DNA from: Pelagimonas sp050633425
GTDB lineage: Bacteria; Pseudomonadota; Alphaproteobacteria; Rhodobacterales; Rhodobacteraceae
Assembly: GCF_050633425.1 (NCBI RefSeq)
Contig: NZ_JBOEGM010000005.1
Span: forward strand, 1 to 64,000
Length of the DNA: 64,000 nucleotides
Direction of reading: 5' to 3'
Within the stretch, counting starts at the first letter, position 1. Every line of letters begins with the position of its first letter. This document shows, in pieces, positions 51,998 to 61,017 of the stretch. The position numbers and the translations under genes are program-made. The notes beneath the pieces were generated by a model. That model worked only from the letters and a program-made list of their open reading frames with translations, was not told where the DNA came from and did no database searches.

Positions 51998-52759
51998 TTA
52001 ACGCCCCATCCAGCCGCCATCGACGACCAAAATCTCGCCGTTCACATAATCTGACGCGCGCGATGACAAGAACACAACCGGTCCCGCAAAGTCTTCTGGT
52101 GTGCCCCAACGCCCCTGCGGAATACGGCCCAAAATCGCCTCTGAACGGTCCGGATCATCTTGCAATGCTTGGGTATTGTCGGTGGCAATGTAACCGGGCG
52201 CGATGGCGTTGACGTTCACGCCTTTGCCTGCCCATTCATTGGCCAGCGCCTTGGTCAACTGACCAATGCCGCCCTTGGAGGCTGCATAGCCCGGTACCGT
52301 GATCCCGCCTTGAAAGGTTAACAGCGACGCGGTGAAAATGATCTTACCATGACCGCGTTCAACCATGCCGCGGCCAATTTCGCGACTCAGCACAAATTGC
52401 GCCGACAGGTTGACCTCAATCACCTCGTCCCACCAGTCATCGGGATGCTCAGCCGCCGGTTTGCGTTTGATCGTCCCGGCATTGTTCACCAGAATATCTG
52501 CCGCAACGCCATCTGCTTCCAGTTGAGCCGCCAAACCACGCACCGCAGCCCGATCACTAAAATCGCACTGATAGGATTTGAACGACCGCCCCATCGCCGT
52601 CACGGCCTGTTCCACCTCGGAACCGGGCTGTAATGACGCCGACACACCGACAATATCAGCCCCAGCAGCGGCCAAGGCTTCGGCCATGCCCCGGCCAATG
52701 CCGCGCTTTGCTCCGGTGACAACTGCGGTCTGGCCGCTTAGATCAAACATCTGGCTCAT
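51998..52759 (-). CDS. kduD: 2-dehydro-3-deoxy-D-gluconate 5-dehydrogenase-like SDR
   Basis: A 253-residue short-chain dehydrogenase: cofactor motif TGAKRGIGRG (about 16-25), NNAGT, and the catalytic Ser/Tyr/Lys in TASLLTFQGG and PGYAASKGG. The sequence matches KduD (2-dehydro-3-deoxy-D-gluconate 5-dehydrogenase), including QGRWGTPEDFAGPVVFLSS and the C-terminal VDGGWMGR. It would interconvert keto-deoxy sugar acids in uronate catabolism. It is the last gene of a minus-strand operon and overlaps the alcohol dehydrogenase gene by ATGA. Confidence 0.88.
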   Translation of the reverse strand: MSQMFDLSGQTAVVTGAKRGIGRGMAEALAAAGADIVGVSASLQPGSEVEQAVTAMGRSFKSYQCDFSDRAAVRGLAAQLEADGVAADILVNNAGTIKRKPAAEHPDDWWDEVIEVNLSAQFVLSREIGRGMVERGHGKIIFTASLLTFQGGITVPGYAASKGGIGQLTKALANEWAGKGVNVNAIAPGYIATDNTQALQDDPDRSEAILGRIPQGRWGTPEDFAGPVVFLSSRASDYVNGEILVVDGGWMGR

Positions 52760-53793
52760 ACGTCTTTTCCTACTTTTATCAGGCTTTTCATCGCTGTTGG
52801 GCTGCGATCCAGTGCTTCAAACGCCGCTTGAATGTCATCCAAAGGCGCGACGTCGGTGATGAATGTCTCGGCATCGACACCCCCCGAAGCAATGATCGCA
52901 ATCGCTTTTTCGTAATCTTCGTGCTCATAGACCCGCACACCCACCAGCTTCAGCTCGCGCCAGAAAAACTGGAACATGTCGACGCTTGGCTTTTGGGCGT
53001 GGATCGCCACCATAACAATGCGTCCGCGCGTTGCCGCCACGGTGGTCATCGCATCGACACCCGGTTGGCTGCCTGACACTTCAAACACCACCTCGGCGCC
53101 TTTGCCGCCGGTGCGGGCGTTCACAAACTCGGCCAGATCGGTTTCGGCCGGGTTCACCGTGTCAAAACCCATCTTTTGCGCAATGGCCAAACGGTTGGGA
53201 TTGACCTCAGAGATCAACACCTTGCCCCCGGCGTCGCGTGCCACCATGGCGACCAAAACGCCAATCGGGCCGCCGCCAATGACAACGACATCTTCGCCTT
53301 CGGTCAGATCTGACAAGCGCACATCATGACAGGCCACCGCCACCGGTTCGATCAGCGCGGCGTGATCCAGACGCATGTCATCGGGCAGGGAGTGCACCGT
53401 ATGGGCCGGCACAACCCAGACTTCCTGCATCGCGCCATCTGTATCAATGCCAAGGAACTTCAGCTTGTGGCAGATATGGGTGTGACCGGCCTCGCAGGCG
53501 GGGCAGTCACCGCAATGATCCAGCGGGCGCACCACAACCTTTTCGCCAAGGTCAAAGCCCTCAACGCCGGCACCTACCGCTTCGACCACGCCAGACATCT
53601 CGTGGCCGATGATCCGGCTTTCGCCGACGCGGGCGTCCATATTGCCGTGATAGATATGCATATCGGTGCCGCAGATGCCGCAATAGGCGATGCGGATTGC
53701 AACTTCACCGTCACCCGGCAGGGGCGAGGGCGCAGGTTCGACCACAAAGCTCTTGTTGCGGCGGTAATAGGCGGCGTTGATTTGTGTGCTCAT
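52756..53793 (-). CDS. Zinc-dependent alcohol dehydrogenase (sugar-acid type)
   Basis: A 345-residue medium-chain dehydrogenase. The catalytic zinc ligands lie in CGICGTD and GHEMSG, the structural zinc site in CGDCPACEAGHTHIC, and the NAD(P) motif is IGGGPIGVLVA. The family covers L-idonate, galactitol and threonine dehydrogenases; with uronate genes on both sides a sugar-acid or polyol substrate is likely. It overlaps both neighbours by ATGA, so the three minus-strand genes form one operon. Confidence 0.9.
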   Translation of the reverse strand: MSTQINAAYYRRNKSFVVEPAPSPLPGDGEVAIRIAYCGICGTDMHIYHGNMDARVGESRIIGHEMSGVVEAVGAGVEGFDLGEKVVVRPLDHCGDCPACEAGHTHICHKLKFLGIDTDGAMQEVWVVPAHTVHSLPDDMRLDHAALIEPVAVACHDVRLSDLTEGEDVVVIGGGPIGVLVAMVARDAGGKVLISEVNPNRLAIAQKMGFDTVNPAETDLAEFVNARTGGKGAEVVFEVSGSQPGVDAMTTVAATRGRIVMVAIHAQKPSVDMFQFFWRELKLVGVRVYEHEDYEKAIAIIASGGVDAETFITDVAPLDDIQAAFEALDRSPTAMKSLIKVGKDV

Positions 53794-54890
53794 GCGTGAT
53801 GCTCCTGATGGGCGGCGTGAAGTTTATCCCAGTCAAAACTGACGCCGGTGCCGGGGTCTGATGGGGCGACGGCCAGATGGTTTTCCACCACCAGGGGCCG
53901 GGTTGTGTATTGATCAATCGGAAAGCTGTGAACTTCGAGCCAACCGCCGTGGGGCTGGGATGAGACAAGGCTCACGTGCAATTCCTGCATCCCATGGCTA
54001 CAGACCGGGATGTTATGTGTGCGGCTGAGCGCGGCGACCTGTAGCCAGCCGGTGATCCCGCCGCAATTGCTCGCGTCCGGTTGAACATAGCTTAGTTTGG
54101 CGTCCGCAAAGGCGTATTCGAATTCGTGGATCGTGTGCAGGTTCTCGCCCATGGCCAGCGCCATGCCGGTGGCCTCGGCGATCCGGCCAAAGCCTTTGTA
54201 ATCGTCGGGGATGGTCGGCTCTTCGAACCAGGTGATGTTTTGGTCTTTGACCGCGCCGGCCAAGGCAATGGCCTGATCCACGCTGAGTGCGTAATTGGCG
54301 TCGATCATAAAGGGGGCGTGTGGGCCGATCAGCTTGCGCACCGCTTGGATGCGCGCCACGTCCTCGGCCATGTCCGGTTTGCCGATCTTGATTTTGACGG
54401 CGTTAAAGCCAGCGTCCAAATAGCCTTGAATATTCCCAAGCAGTTTTGGCAGTGCAAAGTTGAGGTCGATGCCACCCGCATAGGCTTTACAACGGTCGCT
54501 GGTACCGCCTGCCATTTGTACAAGAGACTGGCCCGAGGCCTTGCCGCGCAGGTCCCACAGCGCGATATCCACAGCTGAAATCGCAAAGCTGGCGATGCCG
54601 CCACGCCCAACATAGTGAACGTGCCATTGCATCTGTTCATAAAGCGTTTCGATATTTTCGGCGTCCTGACCGGTTAGAAACGGGGCCAAGTCATGGGTGA
54701 TCATGGCCGCAATCGCGCGCCCACCTTTGCCCCCTGTATATGTATAGCCGGTGCCCGTTGCGCCGTTTTCGAGCCGGACAGTCGCTGTAATCAGCTCAAA
54801 ATGTGTGTGATCGCCGTGTTTGGCGTCGCTTAAAACCTCTTCCAGCGGCACGTCAAACACCTGAACATCTATAGAACGGATTCGCGCCAT
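53790..54890 (-). CDS. Enolase-superfamily sugar-acid dehydratase (mandelate racemase subgroup)
   Basis: A 366-residue enzyme of the mandelate racemase/muconate lactonising group. Active-site residues are visible: KxK (K166-I-K168), metal ligands D198 (DANY), E224 (EEPT) and E249 (GEN), and the His-Asp dyad (H299 in CSHGM, with D272). The dyad and KxK fit mandelate racemase subgroup dehydratases of acid sugars. The exact sugar acid is not predicted. ATG 54890, with GGGGG upstream, is better than the longer frame. It heads the operon controlled by the two palindromes at 54923 and 54954. Confidence 0.88.
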   Translation of the reverse strand: MARIRSIDVQVFDVPLEEVLSDAKHGDHTHFELITATVRLENGATGTGYTYTGGKGGRAIAAMITHDLAPFLTGQDAENIETLYEQMQWHVHYVGRGGIASFAISAVDIALWDLRGKASGQSLVQMAGGTSDRCKAYAGGIDLNFALPKLLGNIQGYLDAGFNAVKIKIGKPDMAEDVARIQAVRKLIGPHAPFMIDANYALSVDQAIALAGAVKDQNITWFEEPTIPDDYKGFGRIAEATGMALAMGENLHTIHEFEYAFADAKLSYVQPDASNCGGITGWLQVAALSRTHNIPVCSHGMQELHVSLVSSQPHGGWLEVHSFPIDQYTTRPLVVENHLAVAPSDPGTGVSFDWDKLHAAHQEHHA

Positions 54891-54922
54891 CCGATTTCCC
54901 CCCGAAATTTCCCCTGCGAATC

Positions 54923-54963
54923 TGGTATACCATTTCGTCAAGCGGCGCAATTCTGGTATACCA
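54923..54963 (-). promoter_or_regulatory. Paired GntR-type (UxuR/ExuR-like) operators
   Basis: TGGTATACCA occurs twice (54923-54932 and 54954-54963), each in the context TCTGGTATACCATTT. The centres are 31 bp apart, about three helical turns. The core matches the operator pattern of GntR-family hexuronate regulators such as UxuR and ExuR. The regulator gene is not in the window. Confidence 0.82.
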
Positions 54964-55119
54964 TTTAACGGAAATTTTCGGTTTCGGTAAGAAATGGCGG
55001 GGTTTACGTTAATAAGCGACCAAATTAGATCGCATTTTCACGGTCTTCGATGTGGTTTAACGCAATATTGGTTTTTTTCTACAAATCTCCGTTCGAACTA
55101 CTCACAGGCGGAGAAAGAT

Positions 55120-55617
55120 ATGAGCATTCATTCGTCCATGGAAAACGGCTCCAATCAGGGCTTCATGGCGAGCTACCTAGATGCACTCGGGTTGGTGGAA
55201 CGACTCCACCGGCTTTTGCTGGATGTCATCAAGGATGAGTTCGAACGACTTGGCATTATTGATGTGAACGCGGTGCAAGCGCTGCTGCTGTTCAACATTG
55301 GTGAAAACGAAGTAACGGCGGGCGAGCTTAAATCGCGCGGCTACTATCAGGGCAGCAACGTGAGCTACAACCTGAAGAAGCTGGTCGAGATGGGCTATAT
55401 GCATCACCAACGCTGCGAAATTGATCGCCGCTCGGTGCGTGTGCGTCTGACCCAGCGCGGTCGCGATATTTGCGGCATCGTAGAAGAGCTGTTCTTGCGT
55501 CATGCGGACGGTCTTCAGAACAAAGCGGTCCTAAGCTCGGATGGAATTGACGAAATCACCACGGCGCTGCGCCGCGTTGAACGTTACTGGACAGACCAGA
55601 TCCGTTACATTTACTAA
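55120..55617 (+). CDS. ldtR: MarR-family regulator, LdtR-like
   Basis: A 165-residue MarR-family regulator that matches LdtR: YLDALGLVERLHRLLLDVIKDEFERL, then the winged helix with TAGELKSRGYYQGSNVSYNLKKLVEMGYM and ending LRRVERYWTDQIRYIY. In other Alphaproteobacteria LdtR controls an L,D-transpeptidase and stress genes. ATG 55120 has GGAG 7 nt upstream and gives the usual length. It diverges from the uronate operon and shares its upstream region, but a functional link is not implied. Confidence 0.88.
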   Translation: MSIHSSMENGSNQGFMASYLDALGLVERLHRLLLDVIKDEFERLGIIDVNAVQALLLFNIGENEVTAGELKSRGYYQGSNVSYNLKKLVEMGYMHHQRCEIDRRSVRVRLTQRGRDICGIVEELFLRHADGLQNKAVLSSDGIDEITTALRRVERYWTDQIRYIY

Positions 55618-55671
55618 CGACTGCCACACGCCCTAACACATGCGTCACAGAACCGGACGTATCGGGGCGGG

Positions 55672-56361
55672 TTAAGGATTGCGAGACAGTACCAGAATGG
55701 TCAGCTCGCGCTTCAATTTGCGGCTCATGGCGGCTTGGTAGTCGTCAAACCCTGTCGCGACTTCGACAAAGGCATCTGCACCTTGAATAACATATCTCCG
55801 AAAATAGGCGCTCAGCCCTGATATTTCGGTTTCCTGATGATCCCCCCCAATCACCAATGCGTTGATCGTGATCCCTGAGGGCATCACATCCTGAGGTCTT
55901 GGTCCGGTGTTCGATTCCCCGTCGCCGGAAATGTCCAGCACGCTGCGCCAACAGGATGGTTGCTGCGCCAAAAGGGCTGCGCCAAATCCCTTGGCCCGGC
56001 CCAAAGCGGTCGATGGCTCTTGCAAAGCGCGGCGCGTCTTGTGCAATTGTGTCGCGACCTCCTCAAGGTCCGCCTGCTCCGAAATCTCCCGCCACGGGAT
56101 CAACAATCGTTGCGATTGCGGACCGCTCCATTCATAGATCGCCAAGCGGGCAGGGGACTCGGGCAATGTCAAAAACGCCGCCGCCACCTCCGGGTCCATC
56201 AATGCCCCGGCCAATCCATCCAGTTGCAACCGGTATTCGCCAGCGTCCACCGATCCCGATACATCCAGCCCCAGGGCCAAAGCCTGCCGACAGGCGGCAT
56301 CGGCCATCCCTGCCCACATCCCGGCCCACAGGCTAATCGTGATCCAAAGCCAGAGCCGCAT
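55672..56361 (-). CDS. DUF1194 exported VWA-like protein (downstream copy)
   Basis: A 229-residue exported protein. After a signal sequence (LWLWITISLWAGMWAGMADA) comes the metal-site motif DVSGSVD of a von Willebrand A-like fold and SGDGESNTGPRP. The DUF1194 family is common in Rhodobacterales; function unknown. ATG 56361 is preferred to TTG 56382 because it begins the signal peptide; it overlaps the upstream paralogue by 29 bp. Confidence 0.83.
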   Translation of the reverse strand: MRLWLWITISLWAGMWAGMADAACRQALALGLDVSGSVDAGEYRLQLDGLAGALMDPEVAAAFLTLPESPARLAIYEWSGPQSQRLLIPWREISEQADLEEVATQLHKTRRALQEPSTALGRAKGFGAALLAQQPSCWRSVLDISGDGESNTGPRPQDVMPSGITINALVIGGDHQETEISGLSAYFRRYVIQGADAFVEVATGFDDYQAAMSRKLKRELTILVLSRNP

Positions 56362-57019
56362 CACCCACCACCCGTGTTTCAATCTCGCGATAGAGCTTGC
56401 GGGTCATTGCTCGCTCGTACCCGCTATAGCCTTGAGATGTTTCAATAAACGCGCCGGGGCCGCGCAGCACCTCATAGGTGAAATGATCGACCACATCCGG
56501 GTCGGCCCCAAGGATCGCCAGGGCATTGACCGTGATGCCCTCAAACGGAAAATGCTTATAGGCCAGCTGCGGCCAAAACCCGTCATTGGTGATGCCATCG
56601 CCCGACAGGTCAATCACCTGCCGATCACAATCTGGGGCCCGCGCCATCACGCCCGCGCCATAGCCCAACGCATATCCCAAAGCTGTCGGGAATTTATGAT
56701 TTGACCTTTGCGCCGACAAAACGCGTGCCGCCGCGCGCTCGATCTCGGCTTCGGATCGCAACATCACCCAATCCAAAACCATCTCAGACTGGCGCCGACC
56801 GCTCCATTCATAAACCGCAAGCGCGATTCCCCCGCCTTGCAGGATCGCGCTTTTGACATCCTCTGATTGCAGCGCCGCGGCCAGACCATTGCGCTGCAAA
56901 ATATATTCTTCCGCATCCACCGATGAGGATACATCTTGCGCCAAAACAAGCGCCAAAGGACAGCTCTGCGCCATGGACCCAAAGGCCCCAAACGCCAGCG
57001 CTGTCGCTTGTTTGATCAC
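56333..57019 (-). CDS. DUF1194 exported VWA-like protein (upstream copy)
   Basis: A 228-residue protein with a signal sequence (ATALAFGAFGSMAQ) and the DUF1194 pattern LAQDVSSSVDAEEYILQRNGLAAAL, with YEWSG and DLSGDGITNDG. The MIDAS-like DVSSSVD has Ser where the paralogue has Gly. The GTG start overlaps the glyoxalase stop (GTGA), and the end overlaps the second copy, so the three genes are probably co-translated. Confidence 0.85.
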   Translation of the reverse strand: MIKQATALAFGAFGSMAQSCPLALVLAQDVSSSVDAEEYILQRNGLAAALQSEDVKSAILQGGGIALAVYEWSGRRQSEMVLDWVMLRSEAEIERAAARVLSAQRSNHKFPTALGYALGYGAGVMARAPDCDRQVIDLSGDGITNDGFWPQLAYKHFPFEGITVNALAILGADPDVVDHFTYEVLRGPGAFIETSQGYSGYERAMTRKLYREIETRVVGDAALALDHD

Positions 57020-57444
57020 CAGTGACCTACGTTTTGCATGCTGATCCAGGGTTCAGCCGGTTCCAGCGCCTCGCCCTCTTGTAGCAACTCAATCGACACA
57101 TTGTCCGGCGAGCGCACAAACGCCATGCGGCCATCACGCGGCGGGCGGTTGATCACCACCCCATTGTCTATCAGATGCTGGCAGGCCTCATAAATATTGG
57201 GCACAGAATAGGCCAAATGGCCAAAATGGCGCGAATCCGACGGCAGCTCATCATCGCCATCCCAATTGTACGTTAGCTCAACGGGGCATTCTTCCTGGCC
57301 TTCTGGGGCCATGAAAATCAGCGAAAACCGCGCCGATTCGACGTCATGACGGCGCGTTTCCTTCAAACCCAAAAGCTCATAAAACGCCATCGAAGCCTCA
57401 AGGTCTTTGACCCGGACCATCGTATGTAAGTAACGAACACCCAT
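57016..57444 (-). CDS. gloA: Lactoylglutathione lyase (glyoxalase I)
   Basis: A 142-residue VOC-fold enzyme. The metal ligands of glyoxalase I are visible: His in YLHTMVRV, Glu in PVELTYNW, His in FGHLAYSV and Glu in SIELLQ. It converts the methylglyoxal-glutathione adduct to S-lactoylglutathione. The length and motifs match GloA. It is the first of three overlapping minus-strand genes. Confidence 0.92.
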   Translation of the reverse strand: MGVRYLHTMVRVKDLEASMAFYELLGLKETRRHDVESARFSLIFMAPEGQEECPVELTYNWDGDDELPSDSRHFGHLAYSVPNIYEACQHLIDNGVVINRPPRDGRMAFVRSPDNVSIELLQEGEALEPAEPWISMQNVGHW

Positions 57445-57500
57445 TGGAAAATCCCCTTATTTGCAGCGACTCACGGTGTGTGGGCGCAAACAATCCGAGG

Positions 57501-58871
57501 TCAGAATACCGATTTGATGCCAAGCCGCAAATCGGTACTTTGCGAGTCATAAATGCCGTAATTCGAACCACGATCCCGAAAGCTCAGCCCGATTTCCGGG
57601 GCAAATCCATAGAAATCGACCTTGGGCAGCAAAACATCGACCGATAGTTTCCATTCCGTGTCATGTCGTGTCATGTCGCTGAGAAAGGCAAAGGGTGCGT
57701 TGTCATAATCAATATCGCGGTAACTCAGCGCGACCCGTGGTAGCATTCCCTTTACGGCGCGCGTTTTGGAGAAGCTCAGTTGCGCGCCCGTTGTTTCATT
57801 GGCAACCATATACAGATCGGAATTTGTGTCACTAAACCAAGCGTCTAGCCGCAAGCGCCCCATGTCGAACTGCTTGCCAAGCGCCAGCCCGATTTCCTGT
57901 GTGGTCAGATCATTTCCCGAGCCATGCACAAGCGTTTCATGGCGCCATTCGGCCCGCGCACTGCCCGTCACCCCTGGCATCACCATGCGCCCGTAAAACA
58001 GCCGCAGCGCTTTGACATTGGAAAAGCCTTCGCCGCGTCTCGTGTTATGGGTCAGATCGACACCCGCCGAAGCCAGCCATCCGGTCTTGCCACGGGCCTC
58101 GTAATCCAGCGAAAGGCCAAAACTGTCTTCACGAAAGTCGTTGTTTTTGGCATCGGGGTCGGTGGCGCGGGCGTCGCTGCTCAGTTCGGCACGGGTCACC
58201 TCAATATTGGCCCCAAATTTGAGCCGCGTGTTGCGTGAAATCGGCACGCGATAACTGAAATCCGCGTTCAATCCATAGCGCAGCCCTGACAAGGGTCGCG
58301 CGCCGGGGCGCACCGTGAAGCCGTTGATATCGGTGCTTTCGTTTTTGGCACCACCATTCAAATTGTCGGACGGGGCAAAGGTCAGCCCAAGATGAAGCCG
58401 CCATGGTGTGGCCCGGCGAAGTTTTCGAAAATCCTGCACCGCCGCCCCGCGCAGACGTTCTTCGGGGGCGACCTGTGCGGCGCGGCGTAGCCAATATTGC
58501 GCATAGCCTTTTTGGCCGTTCGACACCAAGGTTCCGGCCTGCACCATGGCGGCATAAAACCTGTCACGGTCGGTGTTGGACACGCTCCAGGCCAATTTCG
58601 CCGACTTGCGCGCATCCCTGTGTTTGCCCAGCTCTTGCAAGGCGCGTGCCTTGAGCAACAGCCCTTCCACATCGCCCGGAGCCCCAAGCAAAACACCTTC
58701 TGCCAGGATCAGCGCGGCTTCTGGCTTGCCAGCTTGCAACATCCGCGCCGAGGCGGCCCGCGCTTCGGGCAGGCTCAGCCGCATTTCCTGGGCCGAGGCC
58801 AGCCCTGTGCACGCTGACATCAGGGCGCAGGAAAGCACCAGTCGTCGCAACCATGTGGTGAGGGCGCGCAT
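57501..58871 (-). CDS. Slam-like outer-membrane protein (surface lipoprotein assembly modifier)
   Basis: A 456-residue protein. A Sec signal (LVLSCALMSACTGLASA) is followed by TPR-like helices (about 35-150; ARMLQAGKPEAALILAEGVL, VEGLLLKARALQELG) and then a C-terminal beta-barrel (about 160-456) of alternating hydrophobic strands that ends in Phe (LRLGIKSVF). This is the layout of Slam proteins (DUF560), which move lipoproteins to the cell surface. The lipoprotein gene directly upstream is its probable cargo. ATG 58871 is chosen because the signal peptide starts there. Confidence 0.8.
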   Translation of the reverse strand: MRALTTWLRRLVLSCALMSACTGLASAQEMRLSLPEARAASARMLQAGKPEAALILAEGVLLGAPGDVEGLLLKARALQELGKHRDARKSAKLAWSVSNTDRDRFYAAMVQAGTLVSNGQKGYAQYWLRRAAQVAPEERLRGAAVQDFRKLRRATPWRLHLGLTFAPSDNLNGGAKNESTDINGFTVRPGARPLSGLRYGLNADFSYRVPISRNTRLKFGANIEVTRAELSSDARATDPDAKNNDFREDSFGLSLDYEARGKTGWLASAGVDLTHNTRRGEGFSNVKALRLFYGRMVMPGVTGSARAEWRHETLVHGSGNDLTTQEIGLALGKQFDMGRLRLDAWFSDTNSDLYMVANETTGAQLSFSKTRAVKGMLPRVALSYRDIDYDNAPFAFLSDMTRHDTEWKLSVDVLLPKVDFYGFAPEIGLSFRDRGSNYGIYDSQSTDLRLGIKSVF

Positions 58872-58875
58872 CTGC

Positions 58876-59850
58876 CTATCGGGTCGCGATAAAGCCGCCA
58901 GTTTCGCGGACATCGACCTCAATATAGTTGCCTGTGTCCGGGTCGATGCCAATTGGCCCTGTCCCTTCGACGACCACAACCCCGGCGATCTCTTCACCAT
59001 TGGGGCCGGCAAACAACCCGTCCCAGGTGCCAGACGCGCCAACGGTTGTTCCGCTGTCTGTGAAGACGGTCGCATCGGCCGAAGTGATGGTCCAATTGTC
59101 AAAGTTGATGTCGGTGTCGGTCAGTGTGATGAAATCGCCGACCCCATCCAGATCGGTGATCTGCACGCCATTGGCATCAAAGAAAGATCGATCCGCGATA
59201 AAGCCGCCGACAACACCCGTATCATCGAAATCTTCGGTGTCGACCCGCAGGGTCGCCGTGCCCGAAACATATTGCATGACTGATCCGTTGTCCGGGTCAA
59301 TCACGGTGCGAACGGCGGCATATTCGCCTGTGAACACATAGGTTTGCTGGTCATCCGGCAAGGCCCCGGTCCCGCTCAGACGCTGGGCCGCCGCGCCGCC
59401 ATAACCAAAGCTGACATAGCTTTCTGTACCCGCGGTTCCGACTTGGCTATAGCCGCTGTCCGACACCCGAAAGACGGCAAAATAGCTCGCCGGTCCGGCG
59501 GCATTGCGGTAGACGTCGAAAGTCGACGACCCGAAATTATCCGAAATCGTTGCATCGCGCTGATAGATATTGTCGTCGCCATCAAACGGCATGTTGTTGA
59601 GCACCAGCTCACCAGTGTCCTCGTCAAACGACATTTCATTTGCGGTCAATCGGTCGTTGTTCAGATCACTGCCAAACACCGTATTGGCGTCGCCATCCCC
59701 GTCACCGGTCGGCGTCTCGTCGGGCACAGTGCCTTCGTCGATCAGCGTTGTGTCATCTGGATCAAGATCGTTGATCGGATTGCTTCCGCTGCCGCTTGCA
59801 CAAGCAGCAAGGACGCCCGCACACGCGAGCGCTATAAAATTGCGATACAT
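58876..59850 (-). CDS. Lipoprotein, probable Slam cargo (beta-barrel type)
   Basis: A 324-residue lipoprotein with lipobox LAAC (C17) and a Gly/Ser/Asp-rich linker (about 18-60). The remainder is beta-rich, with a C-terminal region resembling TbpB-like barrels of Slam-dependent surface lipoproteins (GTATLRVDTEDFDDTG, FDNWTITSADATVF, GASGTWDGLFAGPNGEEIAGVV). The segment AGVVVVEG near the C-terminus resembles the GxF/GxxG barrel repeat. It lies 4 bp upstream of the Slam-like gene. The ligand is unknown. Confidence 0.78.
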   Translation of the reverse strand: MYRNFIALACAGVLAACASGSGSNPINDLDPDDTTLIDEGTVPDETPTGDGDGDANTVFGSDLNNDRLTANEMSFDEDTGELVLNNMPFDGDDNIYQRDATISDNFGSSTFDVYRNAAGPASYFAVFRVSDSGYSQVGTAGTESYVSFGYGGAAAQRLSGTGALPDDQQTYVFTGEYAAVRTVIDPDNGSVMQYVSGTATLRVDTEDFDDTGVVGGFIADRSFFDANGVQITDLDGVGDFITLTDTDINFDNWTITSADATVFTDSGTTVGASGTWDGLFAGPNGEEIAGVVVVEGTGPIGIDPDTGNYIEVDVRETGGFIATR

Positions 59851-60167
59851 CTGACTGCCTCAGGTCTTGCCCGTTTTATATTTTGTAAGCAGCCTGCCCA
59901 ACGAAACCGCCCCAAGTCAATCTCCCAGCCCCGACTTGGCCATGATTTCGCCACGACTGAGGCAAATCTGTCGCCCACATAATCGCGTTCCCCAACGACC
60001 GCCCCCCATATATAGTGTCCCTCGACTCATATCGTGGGAAAGGAATCGCTAGGCCCGGCTCGTCGTGACACCGTATATCGGTGCCTGTCAAAACCGCGCG
60101 ATTGGCGTTTTCTGATCACATCGACCGGATGACATCCGGCTTTAAAACACAAAGGACGAGGGCCAAG
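59851..60167. other. Divergent promoter region between the lipoprotein and thyA
   Basis: About 317 bp with no supported gene. It must hold divergent promoters for the lipoprotein-Slam pair and thyA. An AT-rich stretch at 60007-60013 (ATATATA) may be part of one. A 13-codon lead in frame with thyA (60129) is not favoured as coding. Confidence 0.5.
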
Positions 60168-61001
60168 GTGCAGCAATATCATGACGCGTTAAAAACCATT
60201 CTGGACATGGGCGAAGAGTCGAGCGATCGCACCGGAACCGGCACACGGTCCTATTTTGGATTGCAATCGCGCTATCGGCTGGCCGATGGTTTTCCGTTGG
60301 TCACCACCAAAAAACTGCACCTAAAATCCATTATTCATGAACTTCTGTGGTTTTTGTCCGGCGATACCAATGTGCGTTACTTGCAGGAAAACGGCGTGTC
60401 GATCTGGGATGAATGGGCCGATGAACAGGGCGATCTTGGACCGGTTTATGGCTATCAATGGCGCAGTTTTCCGGCGTTGGAACCGACGGACCAGACGCAG
60501 GATGGCTCACCGCTTTACACCCGAAAGAGCATTGATCAGATCTCTCAACTTGTTGATATGATTAAAAACAGCCCCGACAGTCGCCGCCTGATCGTCTCGG
60601 CGTGGAACCCCGCTGATGTGCCGCGCATGGCGCTGCCGCCGTGTCACACCATGTGGCAAGTGCGCGTGTTGAATGGCAAATTGCATCTGCAACTCTATCA
60701 ACGCTCGGCCGATATGTTTTTGGGCGTGCCGTTCAACATTGCCTCCTATGCGCTGCTTCAGGTGATGCTCGCCCATGTTACCGGATATGAACCCGGTGAT
60801 TTCATTCACACTTTGGGCGATGCCCATATCTATTCCAACCATATGGAGCAGGTGGAGTTGCAGCTGTCCCGCACGCCAAAACCGCTCCCCAGCTTGCGGA
60901 TCAAGCGCGAGGTCACGTCGATTTTTGACTTCAAATACGATGACTTTGAAATCAACGGCTATGATCCCGATCCGCTGATCCGCGCACCGGTCGCGGTCTA
61001 A
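60168..61001 (+). CDS. thyA: Thymidylate synthase
   Basis: A 277-residue enzyme. It begins QQYHDALKTILDMGEESSDRTGTGTRSYFG and has the catalytic Cys159 in LPPCHTMWQVRV and the dUMP-binding YQRSADMFLGVPFNIASYAL. It methylates dUMP to dTMP using methylene-tetrahydrofolate. The GTG at 60168 has GAGG 5 nt upstream and matches the usual N-terminus; ATG 60129 is an alternative. folA, which recycles the folate product, follows 16 bp later. Confidence 0.95.
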   Translation: MQQYHDALKTILDMGEESSDRTGTGTRSYFGLQSRYRLADGFPLVTTKKLHLKSIIHELLWFLSGDTNVRYLQENGVSIWDEWADEQGDLGPVYGYQWRSFPALEPTDQTQDGSPLYTRKSIDQISQLVDMIKNSPDSRRLIVSAWNPADVPRMALPPCHTMWQVRVLNGKLHLQLYQRSADMFLGVPFNIASYALLQVMLAHVTGYEPGDFIHTLGDAHIYSNHMEQVELQLSRTPKPLPSLRIKREVTSIFDFKYDDFEINGYDPDPLIRAPVAV

Positions 61002-61017
61002 GAAAGGCGCTGAAAAT

